From NCBI RefSeq assembly GCF_023169885.1, contig NZ_AP025516.1, positions 1-64,000 of the forward strand: a DNA stretch of 64,000 bases, read 5' to 3'. This document shows positions 27,407 through 35,911 of the stretch, in pieces (within the stretch, counting starts at the first letter, position 1; every line of letters starts with the position of its first letter). The position numbers and the translations under genes were made by a program. Under the pieces are notes generated by a model. It saw only the letters and a program-made list of their open reading frames with translations. It did no database searches and was not told the origin of the DNA. This DNA is from Desulfofustis limnaeus (GTDB taxonomy: Bacteria > Desulfobacterota > Desulfobulbia > Desulfobulbales > Desulfocapsaceae).

Positions 27407-27877
27407 AATTCTCTATTATAGATAGTAATGAATATTATTTCTAACTTTTTTTAAAGTGAATCCGGTGTTTCAATATTTCATAGGTGTGATTTTGTTTCAT
27501 CCTTCTCACGTGCACGTCTCTGTGACCGGGATGAGGCGAAGGGCATGGCTGGAAAACGGTTCACGAAGGTTGGACAGCGCGCCCAAAAGGCCCGCCGGGT
27601 TGCGGATCGGACATCCGCACTGACTGCAGGCCACGGATAGCCTGTCTGTCAGTCGTGGTATGACGCCGTCCAGACCGAAGAGCAGCGTTTGTAGGTGATG
27701 CCCTTCACCGGGTTATGTGCCTGTAACTCTGAAAAGCACGCTCAACCCCGTTGAACCTGATTTTTCCACCTCCGTTCAAGAGCCTCGTGTAGTTTGCTTG
27801 ATTCCTCTCCCTGGCGACTAGCTAAAACGACAGGGGGGCAAAAAAACACTGTCACCTCGCTCCGTCAGTGGAGCGAT
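27407..27877. other. Gap between the hypE promoter side and the nrfA terminator
   Basis: About 470 bases. The end next to hypE is AT-rich and contains TATAAT on the minus strand (near 27416-27421), with only a weak -35. A 50-codon minus-strand frame without a start (about 27520-27690), containing a CSQCGC-type segment, looks faintly coding but matches nothing I know and may be a remnant. A small hairpin (CGCTCC/GGAGCG, near 27858-27875) sits beside the strong terminator. No intact gene is seen. Confidence 0.4.
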
Positions 27878-27884
27878 AAAAAAA

Positions 27885-27913
27885 CGCCGGGGGACAGGGA
27901 CAGCCCCCCGGCG
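27885..27913 (-). terminator. Intrinsic terminator of nrfHA
   Basis: CGCCGGGGG (27885-27893) pairs with CCCCCGGCG (27905-27913) around an 11-base loop. On the minus strand it is followed by at least six U residues, 27 bases after the nrfA stop. This is a strong classical terminator. Confidence 0.82.
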
Positions 27914-27939
27914 ACAAAAACAACCTTCAGAGCGATACG

Positions 27940-29502
27940 TTACTGGGTTGCGGCAGGGGTCAATCGTTTGTTGCCGTCCCAAACCATTTCGGCCTTGGGA
28001 AGAATCGGAATATATTTGAACCAGGCGTGACTGGCCATATGTTCCGGATTCATCTGCAGTTCCCGACTATGATGCAGTATCGGCGGGACCAACTCTTTGA
28101 TATCGCCGGCGAGATATTCGGCGGTGGTGAATTGGGCCGCTTTGATCGCTAAATCAACCGCTTTCTGACTGTATTGCTGAGACAAGGCCAGCGTATGCAA
28201 CGCCTTGGTCGGATTGTGGAAACCCACCGAATTTTCGGCCGAGACTAAATCCCAGAAAAATTGACCCTTGCGGCACATTTCCCGGGCATCGATGAGCAAT
28301 TGGTCATAGTCGGCCGGTTTCACGCCGATAAATTCGTTGGCCAGTCGGATGGCCTCGTGGGCCTTGACGGAAATATCCTGTGCGGTGAGCAACTGCTGCC
28401 AGACCTTGTCTTGGGTGTATATAACCCGCTCCCGCAAGTAATCCGGGCTTTTGTCGGTGTGGCACTGGCGACACGCTTTCATGTCTGGATCCTTGAGCGG
28501 TGAGGTCCAGTGGTGAGTAGAGATTTTTTTCTTACCGTCCACCCGGATATAGCTCATGTGACAATCGGCGCAGGAAACACCGGCGGCACCATGGACCCCG
28601 TTGTGCCAGGTCTCGTATTCTGGGTGCTGGGCCTTGAGCATCGGTGTCTTTGACACCGGATGTACCCAGTCGACAAATTTCCCTTCAAAACCGGGAGTGG
28701 TGGTGTCACCGTGGGTGTCGTAATAGGCGTACACCTGTTCCGGGTCAAGACCTTCGGACCAGGGGAAGACCGGCTTTTTGGCGGGTCCGAACCCTTTGTC
28801 CTGGAAGTAGTATTCCACGTGACATTGACCGCAGACCAGGGCGCGCTGTTCGTTGCGCGACAGGTTTGCGAAATCTTTCCCCTGTTCTTCTAGATAAGCT
28901 TTGAGCGGTACCGAATAGAGGCGAAGCTCCATGTTTGCCGGGTCGTGGCAGTTGGCACAGCCGATGGTGTCTTCATGCAAATCGACCGCTTCACGGAACT
29001 GGTTGAAGTTCTTGGCCCAGAACTCGTCCCCATACTCTCCGACCCATTCGTTCATCTTGGCGGTCTTGCAATTCCAGCAGGTGGAAGGCAGTCCGGCCTG
29101 TTCGTCGTAACGATTGATACGATCGATATGCAAGATGTCCTGCATGGCATACGTATGGCCGCGGGCAGCCCGATATTCGTAACTGAACGGATAACCGAGC
29201 CACAGATTCTTCAGATAGGGTTGGGCGTGCTTGTAGCCTTCCGGCAGCGGGTTGACGTTGTCGTTTTTGTTGTAGGCCACGGAGCCGCCATATTCGGTCA
29301 TGATCTCCGATTCATTGTTGCGCAGGTAGGTCTCGTAATGGAGTGGAAACTCTTCTTTGAAAGCTGAGTTGCGGATCTCGGTGCTAGCCAGTTTTGTTTT
29401 GTAAGTCGGAGTACTTGGTTCGGAAGAATCGGTTGAGCAGCCGGTCATCGCCAGAATAAGGCCCACGGCGATCATGGAAAACAGATTTTTTTTATCAGAC
29501 AT
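27940..29502 (-). CDS. nrfA: Cytochrome c nitrite reductase, catalytic subunit NrfA
   Basis: Reduces nitrite to ammonium with six electrons, periplasmic. 520 residues. The active-site haem has the diagnostic CWNCK motif, and four CxxCH haems follow (CANCH, CGQCH, CADCH, CRQCH), making the pentahaem set. The catalytic Tyr is in CHVEYYF and the catalytic His in NGVHGAAG. The signal sequence ends in a lipobox (MTGC), so the protein is probably membrane-anchored by lipid. The start at 29502 follows GGAGT by eight bases and overlaps the nrfH end by eight bases. Confidence 0.96.
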   Translation of the reverse strand: MSDKKNLFSMIAVGLILAMTGCSTDSSEPSTPTYKTKLASTEIRNSAFKEEFPLHYETYLRNNESEIMTEYGGSVAYNKNDNVNPLPEGYKHAQPYLKNLWLGYPFSYEYRAARGHTYAMQDILHIDRINRYDEQAGLPSTCWNCKTAKMNEWVGEYGDEFWAKNFNQFREAVDLHEDTIGCANCHDPANMELRLYSVPLKAYLEEQGKDFANLSRNEQRALVCGQCHVEYYFQDKGFGPAKKPVFPWSEGLDPEQVYAYYDTHGDTTTPGFEGKFVDWVHPVSKTPMLKAQHPEYETWHNGVHGAAGVSCADCHMSYIRVDGKKKISTHHWTSPLKDPDMKACRQCHTDKSPDYLRERVIYTQDKVWQQLLTAQDISVKAHEAIRLANEFIGVKPADYDQLLIDAREMCRKGQFFWDLVSAENSVGFHNPTKALHTLALSQQYSQKAVDLAIKAAQFTTAEYLAGDIKELVPPILHHSRELQMNPEHMASHAWFKYIPILPKAEMVWDGNKRLTPAATQ

Positions 29503-29971
29503 CTGCGGCACTCCTTTTGGCAACCGGGATTTTGGGGGAATGAGGCACATGGCGATGGCAATCGGTACAGAACGGTTTGGCGGTCATGTTGACGGTGCTG
29601 ACCGTTGCGTCATGGCAGCGCTGGCAATTATCCTGGATTACCTGCATGGTCTCATCGCCGGCGTGGATCAAGTCGGGGACGGAACTGGAGACCGTGGCGA
29701 TGATGTCCCGAGTTCCCTCCTTGGCCTTAAAGGGCAGCTTGGCCAACAGATTGTGCGGGGCATGGCATTCGTTGCAGGCCAGTTCCGCATGAACCGACAG
29801 CCGATGGGTCAGGGCCGCCTCGTCCATGGAGTGACAGCTGCCGCAGAACATCGCCTGATCGGTGGCGGTGGTGGCGACGGCAACACCGGCAAGTACGGCC
29901 ATGCCGCCGAGGAAAGACAGGAAAAGGGGGCGCCAGCCTCGTCCAGGCGGCTTGTTCGTTGTTCGAGCCAC
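29495..29971 (-). CDS. nrfH: Cytochrome c nitrite reductase, membrane subunit NrfH
   Basis: 158 residues of the NapC/NirT family. One N-terminal membrane helix (about 17-36) anchors a tetrahaem domain with CGSCH, CNECH, CQRCH and CTDCH. It oxidises menaquinol and passes electrons to NrfA. The order nrfH-nrfA and the overlap are standard for deltaproteobacteria. Role: ammonification or nitrite detoxification. Confidence 0.95.
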   Translation of the reverse strand: MARTTNKPPGRGWRPLFLSFLGGMAVLAGVAVATTATDQAMFCGSCHSMDEAALTHRLSVHAELACNECHAPHNLLAKLPFKAKEGTRDIIATVSSSVPDLIHAGDETMQVIQDNCQRCHDATVSTVNMTAKPFCTDCHRHVPHSPKIPVAKRSAADV

Positions 29972-30040
29972 GATTCCTCCTTTGCTGGATTGACGGTGGA
30001 TCGTAAAATGGGCATAGCCCCAAAAAATCCATCATCCTTG

Positions 30041-30070
30041 ATTATATAGTTGATGCGCTTAAAATTGCAA
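30041..30070 (-). promoter_or_regulatory. Promoter of nrfHA
   Basis: On the minus strand TTGCAA (30065-30070), an 18-base spacer and a perfect TATAAT (30041-30046), about 70 bases before nrfH. No FNR- or HcpR-type palindrome was evident around it. Confidence 0.55.
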
Positions 30071-30090
30071 ACGCAACGATCAGAAATGCT

Positions 30091-30243
30091 TCAGCAAAAA
30101 AGATTAAGCCCGGAGGTTTTTGCTCGCGCCTCCCGAACTACTGGGCTGGCTCCTTCTTCACGTTCGATGCGGTTCAACAGTACGGGAATGTTTTTCTCTT
30201 CGTTGACGGTTGGTATGACAATGGAACATGAGCGCATGGTTTT
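30091..30243 (-). pseudogene. N-terminal stub of a family 2 glycosyltransferase
   Basis: A minus-strand frame opens with the beta strand and helix typical of GT2 enzymes, SIVIPTVNEEKNIPVLLNRI, preceded by a plausible start. After about 30 residues the similarity stops and the frame ends with unrelated sequence. The nucleotide-sugar DxD region is absent, so this is a truncated remnant. Confidence 0.6.
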
Positions 30244-30609
30244 CATTGCTTGACGAATGGTTGAGGCACACCTGGTGCGTTCCGGCAAAGACGAAGCTAT
30301 CGGGGATTGGTTATCAGATTAAGATGAAGAATTGATGAAGCTTCAAGGGGATGCCGCCGGTTTTAGCGAAAGGATTGTCGTGTGGTAATCAAGACCACCA
30401 TCATGGTGTGGGTGAACGGGAGAAAGGGGTTTGCAGCGCAGCAATTGAGTGATCAGGGTAATGTGATGATGTTTTGTGCTATTCCGTGATTCAGGAGGAA
30501 TTGCCGCTTCTTCATCAATTCTTCATGTCTACCGGTTAGAATTCAGAGAGTTGCTTTACGTTTTGTCTTCCCCTTGCCGCTCAATTGCCTGGACTTCGGA
30601 GGGAGCGCC
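30244..30609. other. Gap without recognised features
   Basis: About 365 bases between the glycosyltransferase stub and the next gene. Apart from the ribosome-binding site GGAGGGAG just before 30610, I see no gene, repeat or clear promoter. Confidence 0.5.
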
Positions 30610-31308
30610 ATGGAGTACCAACAAAATTTCAGACTCGGCACCTATATCATATCAGCCTTTGGCGACAGCGTCTTTACCTGGACAACGAATGCCGCTTTTG
30701 GCAGCACCAGAAGCGGGAGGTGCTTTCTGGTCGGTAATGTTCTCATTCTCCTGTCCTGGGAACAAAAAGCACTCGGTTACTTGCGATTGGAGTTCCAACG
30801 AAATCAGATGAAGTTCCCAGCCTGGGATCTTTCCCGGTATTATTGCCTGTCCAATGATCTGAATCTGCCAGGAAAGCGCAACCTCGCCCCGGAAGAATGT
30901 CTAGCCGATCTTACCCTGAAAGAGGGTCAACGGACTCCAGCAGTTGGAGAGCCGGGCCGGTATTGCCTTGATCGATATGAAATTCGTGTGGCTGCACGCG
31001 GTAAAATCAGCTGGATAACCACCGATACGCCAGGTAAGGCGGCGATAGGACCAGCTAGAATTGAGTCCGGTATTCTTTTTCTGGGACCGAAGCATGGTAT
31101 AATCGATAGTGGCCCCGTCAGAAGAACGTTCCATGTAGAACTTCGCTCTAACCCGCCATGGAAGCAAACCGCCTGGTGGGGATATGAGGCGTCATTACGG
31201 TCCTGTGCCGCAAAGGGGGCCCGGAAGGCTCCGGGTAGCGCCGGCAAAACCGGGATGATTCAGATCCTGCAACTTCTAAAGAAGCCCTTTTTTCAAAAGG
31301 ATTCATGA
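30610..31308 (+). CDS. Hypothetical protein of unknown family
   Basis: 232 residues. The ATG at 30610 has an unusually good ribosome-binding site (GGAGGGAG, five to six bases upstream), which argues for a real gene. The protein begins with a hydrophobic, serine-threonine rich stretch containing TYIISAFGDSVFTWTTNAAFGS, then charged segments with scattered cysteines. There is no signal peptide, clear membrane helix or known motif. It lies in the eroded stretch between a glycosyltransferase stub and a broken cytochrome gene, so it may be a remnant or lineage-specific gene. Confidence 0.45.
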   Translation: MEYQQNFRLGTYIISAFGDSVFTWTTNAAFGSTRSGRCFLVGNVLILLSWEQKALGYLRLEFQRNQMKFPAWDLSRYYCLSNDLNLPGKRNLAPEECLADLTLKEGQRTPAVGEPGRYCLDRYEIRVAARGKISWITTDTPGKAAIGPARIESGILFLGPKHGIIDSGPVRRTFHVELRSNPPWKQTAWWGYEASLRSCAAKGARKAPGSAGKTGMIQILQLLKKPFFQKDS

Positions 31309-31391
31309 ACGAAATTATTGTAGCGCGACGCGCCGGGACCACGACTGAATAGCCGTGGGTGCCGGTAACCGGCAGAGAGGAGGAAAGGGCA

Positions 31392-32066
31392 ATGCATAGA
31401 AACGCTGCTCTCGTTGTCTGGGATCCGTTTGTCCGCATGTTCCATTGGAGCTTGGTCTTGCTTTTTATTGCGGCGTATGCGACGGGCGATGATGACTGTA
31501 CGGTGCATCGGTATATCGGCTACCTGCTCTTGGTGCTGATAACCCTCAGAATAGTCTGGGGATTTGTCGGAACAAGGCATGCCTGATTCAGCGATTTCGC
31601 CTACTCTCCCCGTGCCGCTTGCGCCTATCTGAAGGATCTTATTACCGGCAAGCCGAAACGGTACCGAGGGCACAACCCGGCAGCTGCCTGGATGGTCTAT
31701 CTCTTTATCGTTCAGGCGGTGGTTATTGGTATCACCGGGTATGGCGCGTTTGCCGCAAAGCATCTTAAGCTGGTGGCGCTCATTGAAACGAACTTCTCAC
31801 TGGTTGAACGCGCCCATGCCGACGATGACCGGATTGTCGATAGGCCGGGGCGGCATGGTGGGCAGAAGAGAAGTCATGCCGATCTGAAACATGAAGCCGA
31901 TGAACGCGATACGATCTGGGAAGATGTCCATGAGGGGGCGGCGCAAACCATGGTGTTTCTCATATTCCTTCATGTGGCAGGAGTCGTCGCCTCAAGCATC
32001 CGGCACGGGGAAAACCTTATGCAATCAATGATCAACGGGAAAAAGCGATCATTCGAGGTGAGGTGA
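31392..32066 (+). pseudogene. Cytochrome b561-type gene interrupted by an in-frame TGA
   Basis: Starts at an ATG after AGGAGGAAAG. The first 65 codons encode WDPFVRMFHWSLV, with the first haem His, and a helix ending VWGFVGTRHA, then TGA (31584-31586). The same frame continues FSDFAYSPRAACAYLKDLITGKPKRYRGHNPAAAW through further helices to HVAGVVASS. In intact relatives the stop position is normally Arg (RHARFSDF), so a CGA to TGA change explains it. The rest of the frame is unbroken over 160 codons, so the lesion is recent, or a sequencing error. Confidence 0.8.
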
Positions 32067-32243
32067 ACGGGGGACTCGAAACCGCCCAGAGAAACGTTTC
32101 TGCACCGATGATGGTCCAAAGAGCAATGCTGGAGGACTATTGGAGATACCTATCCGCTGAAGTGAGAACAAGGTCGTTGATCGTGTCCCGCGTAGTAGAT
32201 GGTCTATTGATCTTACGTCGAGCAGCGCAGGGGAAAACCGGCC

Positions 32244-34856
32244 ATGGTTTTTGATCCATCGAAAAAGAGCTCGAGAAGCAGTCTTGATCTTGACGGAATT
32301 GTCGGGTTAAGCGAAGCCGAAGCCGCAAAACGGTTGCAACAGCACGGGCCGAATGAATTGCCGGCCCAGAGCAACCGTCCTCTCTACGCCATCGCCGTGG
32401 AAGTGGTCAAGGAACCCATGTTCGTTTTGCTGGTGGTTGCCGGGATCCTCTATCTGGTCATGGGAGAACTGATCGATGCGACGATGCTGCTGAGTTTCGT
32501 CGTGGTCGTGCTGGCGATTACCATCATTCAGGAGCGGCGGACGGAACGGGCGATAGATGCGTTACGCGATCTTTCAAGTCCGCGAGCTTTGGTCATCAGG
32601 GGCGGGGAGCACCGACGCCTACCCGGTAGAGAAGTGGTCGTCGGTGATTTCGTCGTGCTTTCCGAGGGTGATCGGGTGCCTGCTGACGCCGTTTTACGGC
32701 GCGGCATGCATCTCTCGGTGGATGAATCGCTGCTTACCGGTGAATCCCTTCCTGTGAGAAAAAAACCGTCAACCAGCATTGGTGAACGTGAACGTCCCGG
32801 CGGTGACGATTTGGCAACGGTGTACTCGGGGACCCTGGTTGTCGGCGGCCAGGGTGCCGCAGAGGTGCTGGCCACCGGGCAGCAATCCGCGATCGGCGGG
32901 ATCGGCAGGATCCTGGGACAGCTCGAATCCGGACCGACACCTCTGCAACAGGAGACCAGGCGGCTCGTGCGCCTTTTCGCCATGGCCGGCCTTGCCGCCT
33001 GTGTCGTGGTCGTCTGCGCTTTTGCCATCACCCGTGGCGGCGGCCAGGCGGTGTGGACACAGGGGGTGCTTGCCGGGATCACCATGGCCATGGCGACTCT
33101 GCCGGAGGAGTTCCCGGTAGTGTTGACTGTTTTTCTGGCCATGGGTGCGTGGCGGATTTCCCGTAGCAACGTCTTGACCAGGAGAATGCCGGCGGTGGAA
33201 ACGCTCGGGGCGGCAACGGTGCTTGCTGTCGACAAAACCGGGACGTTGACACACAATCTCATGAGGTTACGAACCCTTACGGTGGACCAAAACACCAGTG
33301 ATCTCGATGGGCAGGAAAGCGAATTGCCGGAGGAATTGCACCAGCTACTGGAACATGCCATCCTGGCGTCCAAGCGTGACCCCTTCGATCCGATGGAAAA
33401 GGCCTTGCTCGAAGCAGGGAACCGCTTGATTGGCGGAACCGAGCATCTGCACCCGCACTGGTCGCTTGCCCATGAATATCCTCTGACACCTGAGCTCTTG
33501 GCTGTTACTCATATCTGGTCGGCTGACGGGGAAACTACGGTGATGGCAACCAAAGGGGCGCCGGAAGCGGTGGCCGACCTCTGCCATATGAGTCAGGAGC
33601 AGCGTTCCGCGCTTTCTCTGGAGGTCGACCGCCTCTCCAGTCTGGGTCTGAGGGTGCTTGCCCTGGCGAAGGGATGTGGGCACCCGCTTTCGCCATTCCC
33701 GGTGGAGCATCACGATCTTCGGTTCTGCTTCATCGGATTGCTCGGTTTCGAGGATCCGCTCCGGCCGGCTGTGCCGGCAGCGGTTGCCGAGTGCCGCCAG
33801 GCCGGGGTGCGGGTGGTCATGATCACCGGCGACTATCCCACGACGGCCAGAACGATTGCTCGGCAGGCGGGTATTGACGAGCAGGGCCGGGTGTTAACCG
33901 GGGTCGAGTTGGACCGGATGAGCGACGACGAGTTGCTCCTGCGCCTCAAGGACATCCGGATCTTTGCCCGGGTAGTGCCGGAGCAGAAATTGCGGATTGT
34001 GTCCGCTTTCAAGAAGAGCGGCGAAGTTGTCGCCATGACCGGGGACGGCGTCAATGACGCACCGGCCCTGAAAATGGCTCATATCGGTATCGCCATGGGC
34101 GGTCGGGGCACCGATGTCGCCCGCGAAGCCGCTTCATTGGTCCTGCTCGATGACGATTTTTCCTCCATTGTCGGCGCAGTGCGTCTTGGTCGCCGTATCT
34201 TCGGCAATATCAAGAAGGCGATTTCCTTCATCGTTGCTGTTCATATTCCCATCGCCGGCTTATCGATGCTCCCCGTCTTCTTCGGTGACTGGCCGTTGTT
34301 GCTTCTGCCGATCCACATCGTCTTTCTCGAACTGATCATCGACCCGTCCTGTACATTGGTATTCGAGGCGGAGCGGGAAGAGCCGGATATCATGAAGGTC
34401 CCGCCGCGTTCGCCGCAGGAACGGTTGCTCTCTTTTCCGGTGATTGGGGTGGCCGTGGCCCAGGGGATGACCGTTCTTGGTATCTGTCTTGCCGTTTTTC
34501 TTACAGCGCGGGTAGAACACTCCCTCGACGCGGCCCGAGCCCTGACATTTATCGCCCTGGTTGTATCATCGTTGATGATTATTCTGGTCAACCGTTCCCC
34601 ATCACGTTCTTTCCTGGCCATGCTGCTGGTGCCGAACACCGCGCTTGGCTGGGTAGTGGTGGGCGCCATCGGGTTCACGGTTATTGCGATTACCGTTCCA
34701 TTTGCCCAGCAACTTTTTCATTTTGCCCCGCTGCATCTGACCGATCTTCTTCTCAGTTTTGGTGCCGGGGCGTTCGGGCTGCTCTGGTTCGAACTGGCAA
34801 AAGCGATGAAACGGTTCAGGCATAACGGCTTGCTGCCGTTGAGATGGCTACACTGA
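32244..34856 (+). CDS. P-type cation-transporting ATPase (P2-like) of unknown ion
   Basis: 870 residues with the P2 layout: N-terminal cation-ATPase domain (GLSEAEAAKRLQQHGPNELP), actuator TGES motif (near 166), phosphorylated Asp330 in DKTGTLT, nucleotide domain, the TGDGVNDAPAL hinge and six C-terminal helices. Two ion-site motifs differ from calcium pumps. Helix 4 reads PEEFP (287-291) rather than PEGLP, and helix 6 reads IIDPSC (near 700) where calcium pumps have an Asn/Asp-rich site. The ion is therefore unknown; calcium, manganese or a monovalent ion are possible. AGGGG precedes the ATG. Confidence 0.85.
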   Translation: MVFDPSKKSSRSSLDLDGIVGLSEAEAAKRLQQHGPNELPAQSNRPLYAIAVEVVKEPMFVLLVVAGILYLVMGELIDATMLLSFVVVVLAITIIQERRTERAIDALRDLSSPRALVIRGGEHRRLPGREVVVGDFVVLSEGDRVPADAVLRRGMHLSVDESLLTGESLPVRKKPSTSIGERERPGGDDLATVYSGTLVVGGQGAAEVLATGQQSAIGGIGRILGQLESGPTPLQQETRRLVRLFAMAGLAACVVVVCAFAITRGGGQAVWTQGVLAGITMAMATLPEEFPVVLTVFLAMGAWRISRSNVLTRRMPAVETLGAATVLAVDKTGTLTHNLMRLRTLTVDQNTSDLDGQESELPEELHQLLEHAILASKRDPFDPMEKALLEAGNRLIGGTEHLHPHWSLAHEYPLTPELLAVTHIWSADGETTVMATKGAPEAVADLCHMSQEQRSALSLEVDRLSSLGLRVLALAKGCGHPLSPFPVEHHDLRFCFIGLLGFEDPLRPAVPAAVAECRQAGVRVVMITGDYPTTARTIARQAGIDEQGRVLTGVELDRMSDDELLLRLKDIRIFARVVPEQKLRIVSAFKKSGEVVAMTGDGVNDAPALKMAHIGIAMGGRGTDVAREAASLVLLDDDFSSIVGAVRLGRRIFGNIKKAISFIVAVHIPIAGLSMLPVFFGDWPLLLLPIHIVFLELIIDPSCTLVFEAEREEPDIMKVPPRSPQERLLSFPVIGVAVAQGMTVLGICLAVFLTARVEHSLDAARALTFIALVVSSLMIILVNRSPSRSFLAMLLVPNTALGWVVVGAIGFTVIAITVPFAQQLFHFAPLHLTDLLLSFGAGAFGLLWFELAKAMKRFRHNGLLPLRWLH

Positions 34857-34977
34857 AACGATAATGGATGACGGAATAACACTTTTTCCTGCAGAAGCTA
34901 ACCGATATGGTCCAGGTCTCATGAGCTTGACCTGGGTCCTGCCGTCAACAGGCGCACCGTCCTGGTTGCTGCACAGA

Positions 34978-35259
34978 TCACTCGTCGTTTCCTTTGTTTC
35001 CGACGGTGGTGTGTAGCCCGCCCTTGCGCAAGGACAGGACCTGCATGGCCTGCTCCCACTCGCCGGACTTGAGCTGGTTTTCTTCGATAATCTCGAAAAA
35101 CTCGCCCTCGCCCAAAGCAAGATCCTGCTCCTGAGGATGGTTTTTACGTAACAGTTTCACTGCCAGGCGAGCCTCCTCCATCCCAGAGGCGGTCAGCCAG
35201 GTGATGAGGTGGCGATCACCGCCCCTGCAGAACTTGTAAAGCAGATACCGCTTGTCCAT
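34978..35259 (-). CDS. Small hypothetical protein
   Basis: About 93 residues from an ATG preceded by GAAGGG. It starts MDKRYLLYKFCRGGDRHL, has an acidic, helical second half and ends with a basic tail. No signal peptide or membrane segment is present. I do not recognise the family. The composition looks coding, and the gene is transcribed towards the P-type ATPase. Confidence 0.45.
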   Translation of the reverse strand: MDKRYLLYKFCRGGDRHLITWLTASGMEEARLAVKLLRKNHPQEQDLALGEGEFFEIIEENQLKSGEWEQAMQVLSLRKGGLHTTVGNKGNDE

Positions 35260-35521
35260 GTCGGTCAGCCCTTCTTTTCTTGGGGCGAAGTCAGTTGTTT
35301 TTTCAAGAGTGACGGGATAGTCGCTTCTTGCGATAGACGCCAAAAGTTCACCTGTTCCGGTGCGGCCTCATAGACAAGCCTCCATAACGACCAAAAGGAT
35401 GAGATTGTGGTGCGGTTGAGAGAGATTTCACTGAAGGGTTGAAAAAAGCAGTGAAGCATTTTATTCCCTGGTGACGTCGATGGGTAGACCGCTCTGTAGG
35501 TTGATTTCTCTTTGCAGTATG

Positions 35522-35681
35522 GATTGGCTTATCCTGCTCAGGTTTGTCCGCTTCGTCAGGCTACCTGTCGGGGGTGGACAAAAAACAGGTGGATGTCACG
35601 TTTGATAACGGGGTTCTCACTATAATGCTACCTAAAAGTGCGGAGTCGAAACGAAAGAAAGCGACGATCGAAATCAAGTAG
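35522..35681 (+). pseudogene. C-terminal remnant of a small heat-shock protein (Hsp20)
   Basis: One frame ends RFVRLPVG at a run of G residues (near 35570). The next frame resumes VDKKQVDVTFDNGVLTIMLPK and closes with a lysine-rich IEIK and a TAG at 35681. Together they match the last strands of the alpha-crystallin domain (FxLPxxVDxxxIxAxxxNGVLxIxLPK). A one-base slip in the G-run separates them, and nothing of the upstream domain is clear. Confidence 0.75.
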
Positions 35682-35911
35682 GGTGGCTAAAAACCGTAAA
35701 GTCCAGCAAAGACGCGGGATGAACAAAGACAGCTCAGGGGCCCTCCTTGTACCTTGACGATTTTGGCTGGTGCGACGAAAAGAGTGGAGGTATAACTGCA
35801 TCAAGAGACATCAGAGAAGCGAAGGGGACGCGCGAATCAGACATCGCTCATCGTTCGACAGAGCGGGTGGAAAACGGTGTCCTTTGATCCTGTGATTCGG
35901 GCGGGAGCGGT

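Noticed and set aside
31584-31586. In-frame TGA as a selenocysteine codon
   Set aside because: Relatives have Arg at this position, the site is not a redox motif and no obvious SECIS hairpin follows.
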